DNA of 64,000 nucleotides from Argyresthia goedartella (taxonomy: Eukaryota; Arthropoda; Insecta; Lepidoptera; Argyresthiidae), in contig OX463824.1 in assembly GCA_949825045.1 (NCBI GenBank), positions 27,188,001-27,252,000 of the forward strand, written 5' to 3'. Positions 31,496 through 41,870 of the stretch are shown here, in pieces (the stretch's first letter is position 1; each line of letters starts with the position of its first letter). The translations under genes and the position numbers were made by a program. The notes under the pieces are model-generated. The model worked only from the letters and a program-made list of their open reading frames with translations. It searched no databases and was not told the origin of the DNA.

Positions 31496-33148
31496 TTCCC
31501 GATGTTTTAAATTCTATTACCATGGCATAATAACATTATACGGATTCTCTTACAGTCTTGATAATATCGTGTGGAAACCTTCACTACTTCATAGTGATGG
31601 GCTAGCCCCTAGTCACGAAAAATGGAGTACCTATTGAATAACTGGCAAAAAGCAGGCAACACTGCACCACTGCCATCCCGTATGGAAAAAGGTGTGGCAT
31701 TACGTTTTGTTATCGCTTTTCTCTTACCAAGTTTTCAACACTCCATTTTGCGGAAGGGGGCTTGCCCGTTGCCGCAGTTTTTAGCTAACAGTTCTAACGG
31801 TTATGAAAAACATCGTCAAAATCTTCATGTCTGATGATGATCTGAGGCGATAGCCTGGTTCCCTTTGTCATGCGAAATTGACTAACGAATAATTGGAAAA
31901 TTGCTGACCACAACTGTACCTTTGCCACCCCATAAAGGAAAACACATGAAATTATGGAGGCTTCAATTGACAAACACTTTGATATAAAACGCGTTTTGCT
32001 CCCAGTTTAGGGCACGCGCTGAGAAATTCTCTAAACCTCGTCAGAGATTAATGATTGTTAAGTCAAACTAAACTCCGGAGCTGATTTAGGTCGCGCAATC
32101 TATGGATCCATCTGTCGTTTGTAATTCATCAATTATGTGATGCGTTTCAAGTATACAATATATGTAACTAAACAGTCTTACTTCAAATACAAGTAACCAA
32201 AGAGGTTGAATTTATGCCAGCTCTTTCACTATTGGATTCACTTGCACATTTTCTTGTCTTTTACTTTTACTGTTCATCTAGATTCAAAGACAGGGTAGTT
32301 TCTTGAGTGACGATGCATGTGTGAGTAAGACTATAAATTGAGAAGTTCGATACAATACATAAGGAACGGACTCTCTCTCTGAACTCTGAGCCAAGGGAAT
32401 ACCAGAAATGTTCAAGAAAGATATTTCAATTCACTATCGTGTATTTTCCCAGGGGTGGCTGAGCCAGGTACAGATAAAACACAGTACCTGCGTTTAATGT
32501 TAGCTGGTTATATGACAAGGTGATAGATTATGCCATAATTAAGTACATACCTAGTTATCAAATCTCATCTGAATTTTCATAACAGAGTGATAGGTCTTGC
32601 CGTAATTAAGCAAATAACTAACAATGTTTCACCTGTCAAATCTCATCTAAAGTTACACAACAATGCTATTTTGGATCCTAATGGCCCATAAAATAAGGTA
32701 AATCTTCAATCCAAAGTTCGAAAGGTGTGTCCGATCTGGAACGCTATCCTCGATGCTATTGCCCATTAAATTGTATTTCTATTAGTACCCAACGACAGTA
32801 AATACAGAATTCGGAATTCCTGCCACGAACGAATTGGTTAGAGCGTGCTAACCGACCGAATTGAGATTGCAGCGACTTCAGAAGTCGAGTGGTAGTTAGC
32901 GCAGACATTTCAAATTTCCAGATTCATAACAGGGAGGGAGAGACTGGATTGAAGTTGATTTAGACGTGAACGACTGTGTTTATTATACCCTATCTATTCT
33001 GTTCAATCAGACTATTAACGTAGCAGACATATATATATATAGAAGGCTTATGAGCTCCGTGTTCTCGTGGTTGTCCGCTTTCTTCTTATGCAGAATATGC
33101 AGGTTCGAATCTGGTGATGACCATTGGTAATCAGTTAAGTAATTTATC
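31496..33148. other. Non-coding, old repeat debris
   Basis: Stretches such as AACCTTCACTAC...TAGCCCCTAGTCAC (31577-31616) and GACTAACGAATAATTGG (31879-31895) recur in altered form near 33605-34050, so they belong to a shared repeat. Two diverged units (GTGATAGATTATGCCATAATTAAG and GTGATAGGTCTTGCCGTAATTAAG) lie at about 32520 and 32590. A tRNA-like SINE head lies at 33042-33125 (B box GGTTCGAATC). No gene. Confidence 0.5.
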
Positions 33149-33558
33149 TTAAGGTGCTACGAAAATAAAATGGGATTTTTTTCGAATCCATTTACTCCAC
33201 GATGACGTCATCTAAAGATTTGATTTTTCGGTTAACGTTTATTGAATATTTGATTAAGATTTTCACTGAAGGAAAACGCGATTGGATGAAATTTTCTGGA
33301 AAGAATTTTATTGCGAAAAAACCTCTAAAGTGTTTTATTTTTTCCTGTAATTCTTAAATCCTAACTAATTTCATTGTGGAACTGCGTTAAAAATGTAGAT
33401 ATTATGAATTCGCAAAATTTTCCTTAAAAACTTTTTAACAAAATAGCGTAGTTTATTTTTAAACAATTATTCTGTGGTTTAGCACTACGTTATTTAATTT
33501 TTTCCGGATTCCATCCCTCTCACACTGCGGGTCTTTCACGGACGAGGTATCGCCTTAA
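33149..33558. mobile_element. TTAA-flanked MITE, copy 1
   Basis: It begins TTAAGGTGCTACG and ends GGTATCGCCTTAA, so the ends are short imperfect inverted repeats with TTAA outside. A second full-length copy lies at 57828-58265 in the opposite orientation. TTAA suggests piggyBac-like mobilisation, but the terminal bases do not match the CCY ends of classical piggyBac. No coding frame. Confidence 0.75.
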
Positions 33559-33975
33559 GTACTTAAGTAAGGCCGTTCTTATGGTGATGGAATATACCAT
33601 GAGAAAACCTTCAAAGTTGCGACTATGAGCCCTAGCTCATAGTCGCAAAACCTCTAAAGTGTTTTATTTTTTCCTGTAATTCTTAAATCCTAACTAATTT
33701 CATTGTGGAACTGCGTTAAAAATGTAGATATTATGAATTCGCAAAATTTTCCTTAAAAACTTTTTAACAAAATAGCGTAGTTTATTTTTAAACAATTATT
33801 CTGTGGTTTAGCACTATGTTATTTAATTTTTTCCGGATTCCATCCCTCTCACACTGCGGGTCTTTCACGGACGAGGTATCGCCTTAAGTACTTAAGTAAG
33901 GCCGTTCTTATGGTGATGGAATATACCATGAGAAAACCTTCAAAGTTGCGACTATGAGCCCTAGTTCATAGTCGC
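33318..33975 (+). repeat. 329-bp direct tandem duplication
   Basis: 33318-33646 and 33647-33975 are the same unit, differing at two positions that I can see (CACTACG/CACTATG; TAGCTC/TAGTTC). The unit covers the 3' half of the MITE plus 90 bp of flank ending in a hairpin. Confidence 0.93.
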
Positions 33976-33984
33976 AACTTTGAA
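33939..33984. repeat. Perfect hairpin, 19-bp arms
   Basis: TTCAAAGTTGCGACTATGA (33939-33957) faces its exact complement at 33966-33984 over an 8-nt loop. The first copy of the tandem unit has a shorter version (arms 33619-33629 and 33636-33646) because the duplication junction cuts it. Confidence 0.93.
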
Positions 33985-34000
33985 GTACAACATTATACAA

Positions 34001-34039
34001 CAACTAACTTTGCGTGAAGGGCTCACGCAAAGTTAGTTG
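34001..34039. repeat. Perfect hairpin, 17-bp arms
   Basis: CAACTAACTTTGCGTGA (34001-34017) and its complement at 34023-34039 around AGGGC. It lies only 17 bp from the preceding hairpin. Confidence 0.93.
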
Positions 34040-34426
34040 AGTATCGAATAATTGGCTTAACATTTATCCCCACTGTGCCTCTGCCACCTTTTATGTGAAA
34101 AGACGTGATGGTATGCCATGTTATAACTCAGGGATGGTTATTTACACAACAGTGAATCAAAAAAATTTTAGCAAGAAATATATTTATTTTTCAGTGAAAA
34201 ATACTGTGCCAAAAATTATTAAATTGTGGCCTTACTTCTGTCGCTTGTTAACGCACTCGCAGTATCAGAAGCGGGCAGGAGTGCCTATACGTTGCGATTA
34301 TTTTAGGACAAATTGAACTGAACACTGTTGTGAATGAAAATTATGCCAAGAAAAATATATTTTTTTATTGTAAATACGTTAATTATGTCTATTAGTTGGG
34401 CGTAACTTCACAAAACAATGGCTTGT
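34040..34426. other. No gene
   Basis: A 73-codon frame (34095-34316) has low-complexity, AT-driven composition and no recognisable domain, so I do not call it. It begins with old repeat sequence shared with 31873-31930. Confidence 0.5.
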
Positions 34427-34715
34427 GTTTACACGATTACCAAAAACGCACCTATTTTACTACCAATAAATTCGAAATGATTGCCAGAATGGGGAAATGA
34501 TCACCAAATTGTGTTTGGATAAATGATCACTAAACTTCTTTTTATGTTTTAAGTATTTTTTTGTTGTTCTTACATGTTCAATCTAACATGCTTCGCTCAC
34601 CCCCTTTATCCTTCACCTAAACTACTGCAGTATTTTGCCCTGATATTTTCTGCAAATTTTGGTGATCATTTACCCATTTTGATATGTAAAAATTATTTTG
34701 GTTATCATTTAAATT
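34427..34715 (+). repeat. Dispersed repeat with GGTGATCATTTACC sub-repeats, copy 1
   Basis: GATTACCAAAAACGCACCTATTTTACTACCAATAAATTC starts a unit that also occurs at 47565-47752 (minus) and 52175-52530 (plus). The motif AAATG(A/G)TCACCAAA or its complement occurs several times within each copy and at both ends in inverted form. Non-coding; probably a MITE. Confidence 0.7.
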
Positions 34716-35426
34716 AATCTGCAAAACATCATCCTTTATATTACATTTAAGTACGTCTATTATATACTGTATACATACCATCGTTGTTTACGTAAAGTGC
34801 TGTACAACTTAATGTGAGGTAAGCACCCTGCATTTTTATGTAAACCCAGAGATTAATCCGAAAAAGCCATACAAAATATGGTCATCTTATTAAATGTCAT
34901 TAAAAAATAATTATTATTACAATTTTTTTTTATTATTATTAAATGTCATACGTCATCGTCGTAGTCAGATTTCAAAAATAGAATCTATGGCATCCGATCA
35001 AGAGCTGTCCGATGTCGAGTTATCAGTTAATTTCGTTAGCCATTTAGTTCTGACGCCTCGACAATTCCGGGAGCGTAGCAAAGGGTACCAAACCGCCAAA
35101 ATCTCAAAACTGCAAATTCGCCAAGGCGGTGCCGACTACGAATGCATTCCATTAAATTTTCGTCTTCAGAATTAGGTAAGTCGATGACGGTCTTAGCGAA
35201 CTTCTTCGAGGTCCATATTCCAAATTGGAATGAGTTATTGATGGCATGAGACGTACGGCGCACCCCCGGATTTGAAAGTTAAAACAGATCCTACTTAGAC
35301 CTTATTGGCGATTTGTTGAAGGAGAAAATTAAAAGTTCCCGTAAACGGCGTGCTTGTATGAAGAGACTTATGAATGTTGAGCAGGCGAGAGATGTTTGCA
35401 AGGATCGCTTCAGATGGAGATCTTTA
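34716..35426. other. Unassigned; possible retroelement remnant
   Basis: A 93-codon plus-strand frame (34894-35175) is not recognised. From about 35290 to 35425 the plus strand reads LDLIGDLLKEKIKSSRKRRAC..VCKDRFRWRSLV across the end of the region, which has the flavour of a LINE C-terminus. I cannot name either. Confidence 0.35.
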
Positions 35427-35520
35427 GTAATAATAATAATACCTTGGACACTATGGACACACATTGATTTAGCCCCAAACTAGGAATCCCTGTATCTTGG
35501 GTACTAGACAACGATACATA
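35427..35520 (-). mobile_element. SINE family 1, 3' part (outermost layer of the nest)
   Basis: It starts with (TAA)n, then TACCTTGGACACTATGG...CCCCAAACTAGGAATCCCTGTATCTTGG on the plus strand, which is the reverse of the SINE end seen at 53440-53531. The mariner at 35521 splits this SINE; its head is at 41248-41410. Confidence 0.88.
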
Positions 35521-35672
35521 CACAGTCAGGTTCTGTAACACATAAGTTCTGTAACACAATAAAAACTTTTGAATTTAGAACGCTGGCCACAAAAAAGTTT
35601 ATCGAATTCAAATTTCGAATTTTTCATGAAAATAAAAATGTGTAATTTTTAGAATTTTCCTCATTTTCAAAT

Positions 35673-36320
35673 ATGGAGTGGACACTTAAAGAAGACCGTG
35701 TCGCAGTTATTGCGTTGCATCGTTGCGGTTACGCGCCAATTCAGATTTTCGACTTACTGAAAAATTTGAATATAACCAAAAGATTCGTTTATTGTACCAT
35801 AAAACGATACAATTAAGACTCTAGTGTAGATGACAGGTCAAGAAGTGGTCGCCCTCGCTCTGTTAGGACTCCAGCAGTGATAAAAGCTGTGAAGGCGCGA
35901 ATTCAAAGAAATCCCATACGTAAGCAGAAACTGTTGGCCCTTCAGATGGGGTTAAGCAGGACCACAGTGAAAAGGGTGTTAAATGAAGACTTAGGGCTTA
36001 GGGCATATCGAAGAAAAACAGGACATCGTTTGGACGCTCGTTTAATGGACCTGAGACTGAAGAGATGCCGCGCTTTGTTGAAGCGGTACGCGGGAAAAAA
36101 GCATCGGGAAATTCTTTTTTCGGATGAAAAAATTTTCGCCGTGGAAGAGAGCTACAACAAACAAAATGATAAGGTGTACGCACACAGCAGTGAAGAAGCG
36201 AGCAACCGTATTCCGCGTGTCCAACGAGGTCATTTTCCATCCTCGCTCATGGTTTGGTTGGGAGTCTCTTATTGGGGCTTAACTGAGGTACATTTTTGTG
36301 AGAAGGGCGTAAAAACTAAT
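35673..36320 (+). pseudogene. Mariner transposase, N-terminal part
   Basis: The frame starts with ATG at 35673 (MEWTLKEDRVAVIALH), has one TAA near 35814, then continues in frame from about 35826. Helix-turn-helix regions (RQKLLALQMGLSRTTVKRVLNEDLG, preceded by the linker GRPRSVR) bind the terminal repeats. The first catalytic aspartate is in ILFSDEKIF (near 36122). The protein is cut at VKTN by the LTR insertion and resumes at 40724. Confidence 0.88.
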
Positions 36321-36420
36321 TGTTAGTAATGTATGTGGGTAGTCGTAGTCGGTCGACAATATACTCGCGCTTCAATTGGTTGTGTGCCTTTGATTTCGCT
36401 CCCGTATCTCCAAAATAACA
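36321..36420 (+). repeat. 5' LTR of the mag-like element
   Basis: 100 bp. It is followed by GTGACGACGAGG, a slightly altered form of the AGTGGCGACGAG that I associate with the PBS of mag elements. Confidence 0.9.
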
Positions 36421-36474
36421 GTGACGACGAGGCGGTTTTTCGAACTTTCGCGTACTTTGTGCAACCAACTCAAA

Positions 36475-37847
36475 ATGGCCAAGAATGTGACTGTGGGCTC
36501 GTTAAATATATTTAATCACGAGACACAAGAGTGAAAGTTGTACAAAGGCCGGTTGGAACAATGGTTTTTAGCCAACGAAATTACCGAAGACGAGGACAAG
36601 TCGGGAGCTAAGCGTCGAGCTATTTTATTAAGTAGTTTATCAGAAACTACTTATCGACTCATCAGGGATCTAGCACTCCCACGGGACGTCGGATCATTAA
36701 CCTACACGGAGACTACGGCACTGTTGGACGGCCATTTTAAAATAAAGAAGTGTGGTTTAGCAGAACGCTATAAATTTCATAGTGCAATACAGAAGACGGA
36801 CGAGACATTAGCGGAGTGGGCGGCACGCGTTCGTGGCTTAGCCATGGACTGCGGTTTCCCGGCGAGCTCGCTGGAGGAGACGCTTCGCGACCGGTTCGTG
36901 ATCGGCATGGCGGGCGCGGCTGAACGGGACAAGCTGTTCACCAAGTCTTTGGACGAACTCACGTTCGCCAAGGCTTTGCAGCTGGCGGAGGGCGTGCGCT
37001 GTGCCAGAGAAGGTGCTCGTCAGGCAGCTTCGTCGGTGATCGCGCCTCCGCCTCAGTTCATGGATGTGCACAAGATGGCGGCGCATTGCAGCAGTGCTGG
37101 TTCAACGAATGCTTCGCGTGGCCAAGGGCCGCGACCGCGTTCTACAGAGCTGTGTAGTGTGTGTGGTTATTCTGGCCATGATAATAAAGTGTGTCGATTC
37201 AAAAATTATACGTCTAAAAAATGTAACGAAAAGGGACATTTACATAGGCAGTGTAAAAAGTCTAACCTAAAACAACATTTTATTCAGTGTTGTTTGAATG
37301 ATGGCGATGATGGTAAGCGAATGATATTCAATATCCGTAGTTTAAACGGGCAGCCAATGCAGGAGTCGATTACTGTAGATAACATCAAATTAACTTTTGA
37401 ATTTGATACGGGTTCTGCGGTCACGGCAATATCTGAGAGCATTTACTATAGATATTTTTCAGGCCACCCATTACGTGAGAGTACCAAGTTTTTGCAGAGT
37501 TATAATGGCAGTGAAATAGACATATTAGGCACTATTTCTCTTGCATTTACATATGGTAAACGTAGATCTTACATAGATGTTTATGTAGTGAAAAATGGCG
37601 GGCCGCCGTTAATTGGTCGCGATTTTATCACAAAATTTAATTTACAGATAGGGCCGGTCGAGTCTTGTAACACTATGGCTGATGGTACCACGGAGTTGAT
37701 TAACAAATACCCAAGGTTATTTTCAAGTAGTGTTGGTTGTTGCAAGGACGTTAAAGTCACGTTAAACATGAAGTCAAATTCAACGCCGATTTTCATTAAA
37801 GCTCGCTCAGTTCCTTTTGCAATAAGACCAAAATTAGAGCAGGAAAT
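36475..37847 (+). pseudogene. Gag-protease of the mag-like element, cut by a SINE
   Basis: ATG at 36475 (MAKNVTVGSLNIF) and an in-frame TGA at 36532-36534 at a position where mag Gag proteins commonly have tryptophan. The rest is open to the SINE at 37848. Domains: capsid-like region (FLANEITEDEDKSGAKRRAILLSSL), zinc knuckles CSVCGYSGHDNKVC and CNEKGHLHRQC (its first cysteine pair is altered), retropepsin site FEFDTGSAVTAIS (near 37397-37435) with PPLIGRDFI downstream, and the start of the RT linker (SVPFAIRPKLEQEI). Confidence 0.85.
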
Positions 37848-38115
37848 TAATAATAATAATAATAATAATAATACCTTGGACACCATTTACACACATTGAT
37901 CTAGCCCCAAACTAGGATTCCCTGTATCTTGGGTACTAGACAACGATACACATACTTATATAGAGAAATATTATACTTAGATAGATAAACAACCATAACT
38001 AGGGTACAAACATCCGTTCTCGTCAAACAAATATTTGCCCCCACCGGGACTCGAACCCGGGACCCTTAGTTTCGTAGGCAGCGTCACTGCCAACTCAGCC
38101 ATTCGGGTCGGGTCG
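37848..38115 (-). mobile_element. SINE family 1, full copy (innermost layer)
   Basis: A (TAA)n tract on the plus strand (37849-37873) is the reverse of the 3' tail. The body matches the copy at 53271-53531 in inverse. The tRNA-like head has B box GGTTCGAGTCC and A box TGGCTGAGTTGG on the minus strand (about 38050-38105). The frames on the two sides are separated by missing RT sequence, so a deletion accompanied or followed the insertion. Confidence 0.88.
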
Positions 38116-38120
38116 GTCGG

Positions 38121-39277
38121 GTTGATGACATATTAGTGACGGGTAAAACAAGGGAAGAACATGTAGAAAGACTTCAGGAAGTTTTTGACAGATTAGAAAA
38201 TGCAGGATTGGTGCTAAGACATGATAAGTGCCATTTTTTCCAAGATTCTGTGACTTACCTTGGATTTGTTATAGATAAGAATGGGTTGCACAAATCAAAA
38301 GACAAGGTAAAAGCTATAATAGAGGCAAAGGAACCACGGAATGTTTCAGAGCTAAAGTCCTTTTTAGGCCTGGTCAATTATTATAGGAGTTTCATAAGGA
38401 ATACTTCTAGTATTTTAGCGCCATTACATTCCTTATTACAAAAAAGTGTGAAATGGTCATGGGACGCAGAACATGAACAGGCATTTTTGTGCATAAAAAA
38501 AGAGCTGGCGTCGGATAATTGTTTAGCACACTTTAATCCGAATGCAAAGCATGTCTTGACCGTAGATGCATCACCACACGGGTTAGGTGCAATTCTATCA
38601 CAAATCGAGAAGGGAGTCGAAAGGCCTATTTCATTCGTGTAAAAAATCATCAATACTTGTATGGCAGAGTGGAGCCGTTTGTTTTGAAAACAGATCATAA
38701 GCCGTTATTGTCCATTTTTCGACCCGACATATCAGTACCTGAGGTATCAGCTAACAGATTGCAAAGATATGCAATTTTCTTATCAGCGTACAATTACAAA
38801 ATTGAATACGTGAGCAGTGCTCATAATTGTTCAGATTTTCTAAGTAGGGCCTTGCCAGTAGATCATGAGATCGAGAGACAAGCGCGAACAAACAGTAGCA
38901 AACCGGTTTTAGATACAATAGAAATGTACGATGATGCGTGTTACATTAATTTCATTTGGGAGGGTGACTCATTGCCTATTTCTCTATGCGATGTTAGTGA
39001 AGCGACGCGATCAGACTCACTACTATCACAAGTAGTTAGTTATACCTTGAATGGCTGGCCCAGGTCGGTAACTGATAGAACGTTAAAAGCGTTTTTTAAT
39101 TGTCGTTCGGAATTAGCAGTGGAGAAAAACTGTTTGATGAAAGGTACCAAACTGATAGTACCGGATAATCTGAGACGGACCATAATTAATGAGCTGCATA
39201 AAGGGCACCTAGGATATATAAAAATGAAATCTGAAGCGGTGTCTAGGTTTGGTGGCCCGAGATGGCGACTGCGTTAG
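38121..39277 (+). pseudogene. RT end, RNase H and integrase zinc region of the mag-like element
   Basis: The first codons are VDDILVTG, so only the last part of the catalytic YVDD box survives after the SINE. The RT thumb and connection follow (VTYLGFVIDKNGLH, LVNYYRSFIRN), then the first RNase H block (VDASPHGLGAIL). About 100 bp of RNase H are missing at 38640-38657. The continuation has KTDHKPLLSIF and HNCSDFLSRA, then the integrase HHCC start (ELHKGHLGYIKMKSEA). A frameshift at about 39265 follows. Confidence 0.85.
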
Positions 39278-40545
39278 AGCAGGCGGTGGCTACGTGTGAC
39301 GTATGCAATCAACTAAGACCCTCCCCACCCCGCGCGCCGCTTACTCCTTGGCCGTATCCCCCTGAACCATGGCACAGAGTTCATTTAGATTTTTTAGGGC
39401 CGTTCAATACAAAAATGTATTTAGTAGCAGTTGACGCATATTCAAAATGGGTAGAAGTGTTTGACGTTACTACAGGATATAGCACAACGGTGGTGATTGA
39501 AAAATTATGCGAATTAATGTCAAGATTCGGGTTAATCGCCACAATTTGTACTGATAATGGTCCATCTTTTGCGTCACAACAGTTTGACAATTTCTGCAAG
39601 TCAAATGGTATTGCATATTTAACTTCGCCGCCGTACCATCCTGCCAGTAACGGGCAAGCGGAAAGCTACGTTAAAATCATAAAGAAAGCAATAAAGTCGA
39701 TTTTGTTATCAGGGTCACGTAGGTCAGATTTAACCGTAAAGTTAAATGAATTTTTATTTAATTACCGTAACTCAAAACATTCGTCCACTAATCGTTCTCC
39801 TACGGAGGTCTTGTTCGGTAGAAAATTACGTTGTAGGCTTGATTTACTAAATCCGTTGCCACCGCAATCTTCAGACCCAACACTGACAGAAACTGTACAA
39901 ATAAGTCAGTCCTTATAGGCTAAATACTATCGGGGGAGGAGGAACATTGACTTTGTAGTTGGTGATTTAGTTATAGTAAAAGCGTACCAAAATCAAAAAC
40001 AATTCTGGAACAAAGGAGTTATATACAAGAGACTTGGGAAATCAGCTTATTTGGTGAAATTAGACAAATTGGAGCGCATCATTAAGCGCCATAAAAATCA
40101 AATATATGAATTGAAAGAAGAGGAGAATGAAGGAGAACGTAGAGAGTATAGTACAACGGACGTGACGGAACAAAACACTTCAAACACAGACAACACACGT
40201 CGCTCTTCGTGGTCAGAGGAATTGAACGATAATATGCCACCACCAGTGTTGTCTTTGGTTAGAGGCGACCCGGTTGCAATGCCCAGGCTGGATACAGACG
40301 TTGGTCTAACTTTGGTCAGCGAGACAACGGCCCCGTCTACGTCGGACACTGGACCGCCTGGACTATCATCAGTTGACGAGGAGTGGACAGATTGCCAGGA
40401 TCCTGTCGAGGCGATACCATCCGGAAACTCCGTACAGACAGTAGATCAAACGGTTGTCGCTGCCGCTCAAACAGAACCGTTATCTGATAACCCACAAGAG
40501 TCTCGTTCCCTTAGGAGTAGGAAACCTGTTAATTATAAGGTTTAG
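39262..40545 (+). pseudogene. Integrase and C-terminal tail of the mag-like element
   Basis: After the second zinc cysteines (CDVCNQLRP), the core carries D in HLDFLGPF, D in CTDNGPSF and E in NGQAESYVK. It has the GPY-like end (FVVGDLVIVKAYQNQKQFWNKGVIYKRLG) after a TAG stop at 39916-39918. The following 160-residue acidic, S/T-rich tail (40051-40545) ends RSLRSRKPVNYKV. The catalytic triad is intact. Confidence 0.85.
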
Positions 40546-40610
40546 ATGGGTTAAGAGCCGTATATAAGCAAAAGTTTTTTTTTGTTATATTTCCACATAA
40601 TTTAAAAATA

Positions 40611-40622
40611 GTGGTGGAGGGA
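40611..40622 (+). other. Polypurine tract
   Basis: GTGGTGGAGGGA immediately before the 3' LTR. Confidence 0.65.
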
Positions 40623-40722
40623 TGTTAGTAATGTATGTGGGTAGTCGTAGCCGGTCGACAATATACTCGCGCTTCAATCGGTTGTGTGCCTTTGATTTCG
40701 CTCCCGTATCTCCAAAATAACA
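40623..40722 (+). repeat. 3' LTR of the mag-like element
   Basis: Differs from 36321-36420 at two positions (TCGTAGTCGG versus TCGTAGCCGG; CAATTGG versus CAATCGG). Confidence 0.92.
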
Positions 40723-40723
40723 C

Positions 40724-41120
40724 GAATGCAGTTGTGTATCAAAATACAGTCCTCAAGAACCTTGTGGAACCTGTTTCTCATACCATATTTAATAACAGGC
40801 ACTGGGTATTCCAACAAGATTCTGCGCCAGCTCATAGAGCGAAAAGCACACAAGACTGGCTGGTGGCGCGTGAAATCGACTTCATCCAGCACGAAGACTG
40901 GCCCTCCTCCAGTCCAGATTTGAGCCCGTTAGATTACAAGATATGGCAACACTTGGAGAAAAAGGCCTGCTCAAAGCCTCATCCTGATTTGGAGTCACTC
41001 AAGGCATCCTTGATTAAGGCAGCCGCCGATATTGACATGGACCTCGTTCGTGCTGCGATAGACGACTGGCGGCGCAGAATAAAGGCCTGTATTCAAAAAC
41101 GCGGGGGTCATTTTGAATAA
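40724..41120 (+). pseudogene. Mariner transposase, C-terminal part (DD37D)
   Basis: The frame continues with the second catalytic aspartate in VFQQDSAPAHRA and the third in PDLSPLDYKIW; I count 37 residues between them, which is the maT signature. It ends with RRRIKACIQKRGGHFE and a stop at 41118-41120. This part is open. Confidence 0.9.
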
Positions 41121-41247
41121 ACTTTATTACCATAAGAATCTATGTTTTATTAAGTTCATTTTGCTATATAAATGTTTACATAAATAATAAACATGTCTAA
41201 ATTATTTCATATTGCACATGTGACAGAACTTATGACCTGACTATGTA

Positions 41248-41410
41248 TACTTATATAGATAAATATTATACTTAGATAGATAAACAACCATGACTAGGGT
41301 ACAAAATTCCGTTCACATCAAACAAATATTTGCCCCCACCGGGACTCGAACCCGGGACCTTTGGCTTCATAGCCAGGGTCACTGCCGACTCGGCCATTCA
41401 GGTCGTCACT
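41248..41410 (-). mobile_element. SINE family 1, 5' part (outermost layer)
   Basis: The SINE body continues from the mariner end (TACTTATATAGATAAATATTATAC) and carries the tRNA-like head, with the B box (GGTTCGAGTCC on the minus strand) near 41347 and the A box near 41388-41399. Confidence 0.88.
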
Positions 41411-41870
41411 GCCTACTTCTCTTCCGGGGAAACAGCGTAACGAATTATAATGAATTATATTATACAGCGGCTTAATAAAAAATAAAATAAAAGCAAATCA
41501 AAATTGCACTATAACTGTAGTTAATAAACATGCTTAAAAATATTTTTTGTCTCTTCTTTATATTGGACCCCTGTAGGAGAATCTGGGCAAATAAACTGCA
41601 AAAGTTCTTTTAGATCTCTTGTAAAACTTGTTACATTTTACAAAATTTACAAATAACGGTTCTGTTCAAAAAGTCCCGACAAATACTAATGAACTTGAAT
41701 CTCACACATCGAGCTTATCGAAACTTTTTGAAACAGACCATAATTGATATTAAGGAATAATAATAAATATATAGCAATAGATATAATTATAACATCGAGT
41801 TCTCTGTTGAGTTAGATTAAAATCATGCACTGTTGTCATTTATGTTTTAGATAATCGTTTTATACATTTT
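41411..41870. other. No feature recognised
   Basis: AT-rich non-coding sequence. Confidence 0.5.

Larger units (their letters stand above)
36321..40722 (+). mobile_element. mag-like Ty3/gypsy element with 100-bp LTRs
   Basis: Identical-length 100-bp LTRs (36321-36420 and 40623-40722; TGTTA...TAACA) differ at two positions. The flanks CTAAT (36316-36320) and CGAAT (40723-40727) are a 5-bp duplication with one mismatch, inside the mariner transposase frame. Such short LTRs are characteristic of the mag lineage, first known from Bombyx. Much of RT is missing and a SINE occupies the site. Confidence 0.9.
35521..41245 (+). mobile_element. maT-type (DD37D) mariner, split by an LTR element
   Basis: The ends are CACAGTCAGGT... 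on the left and ...ACCTGACTATG on the right (35521, 41245), with TA at 35519-35520 and 41246-41247. The SINE on either side continues across. The left TIR contains an extra TCTGTAACACA-like unit. Removing the LTR element at 36321-40722 leaves about 1.3 kb, the normal size of a mariner. Confidence 0.9.

Noticed and set aside
34894..35175. 93-codon plus-strand frame
   Set aside because: No recognisable domain, hydrophobic AT-driven start, flanked by repeats; left as unassigned rather than called a gene.
40051..40545. 164-codon frame after integrase as a separate gene
   Set aside because: It continues the pol frame after a stop (GPY-like module and acidic tail); it is the end of the mag-like pol.
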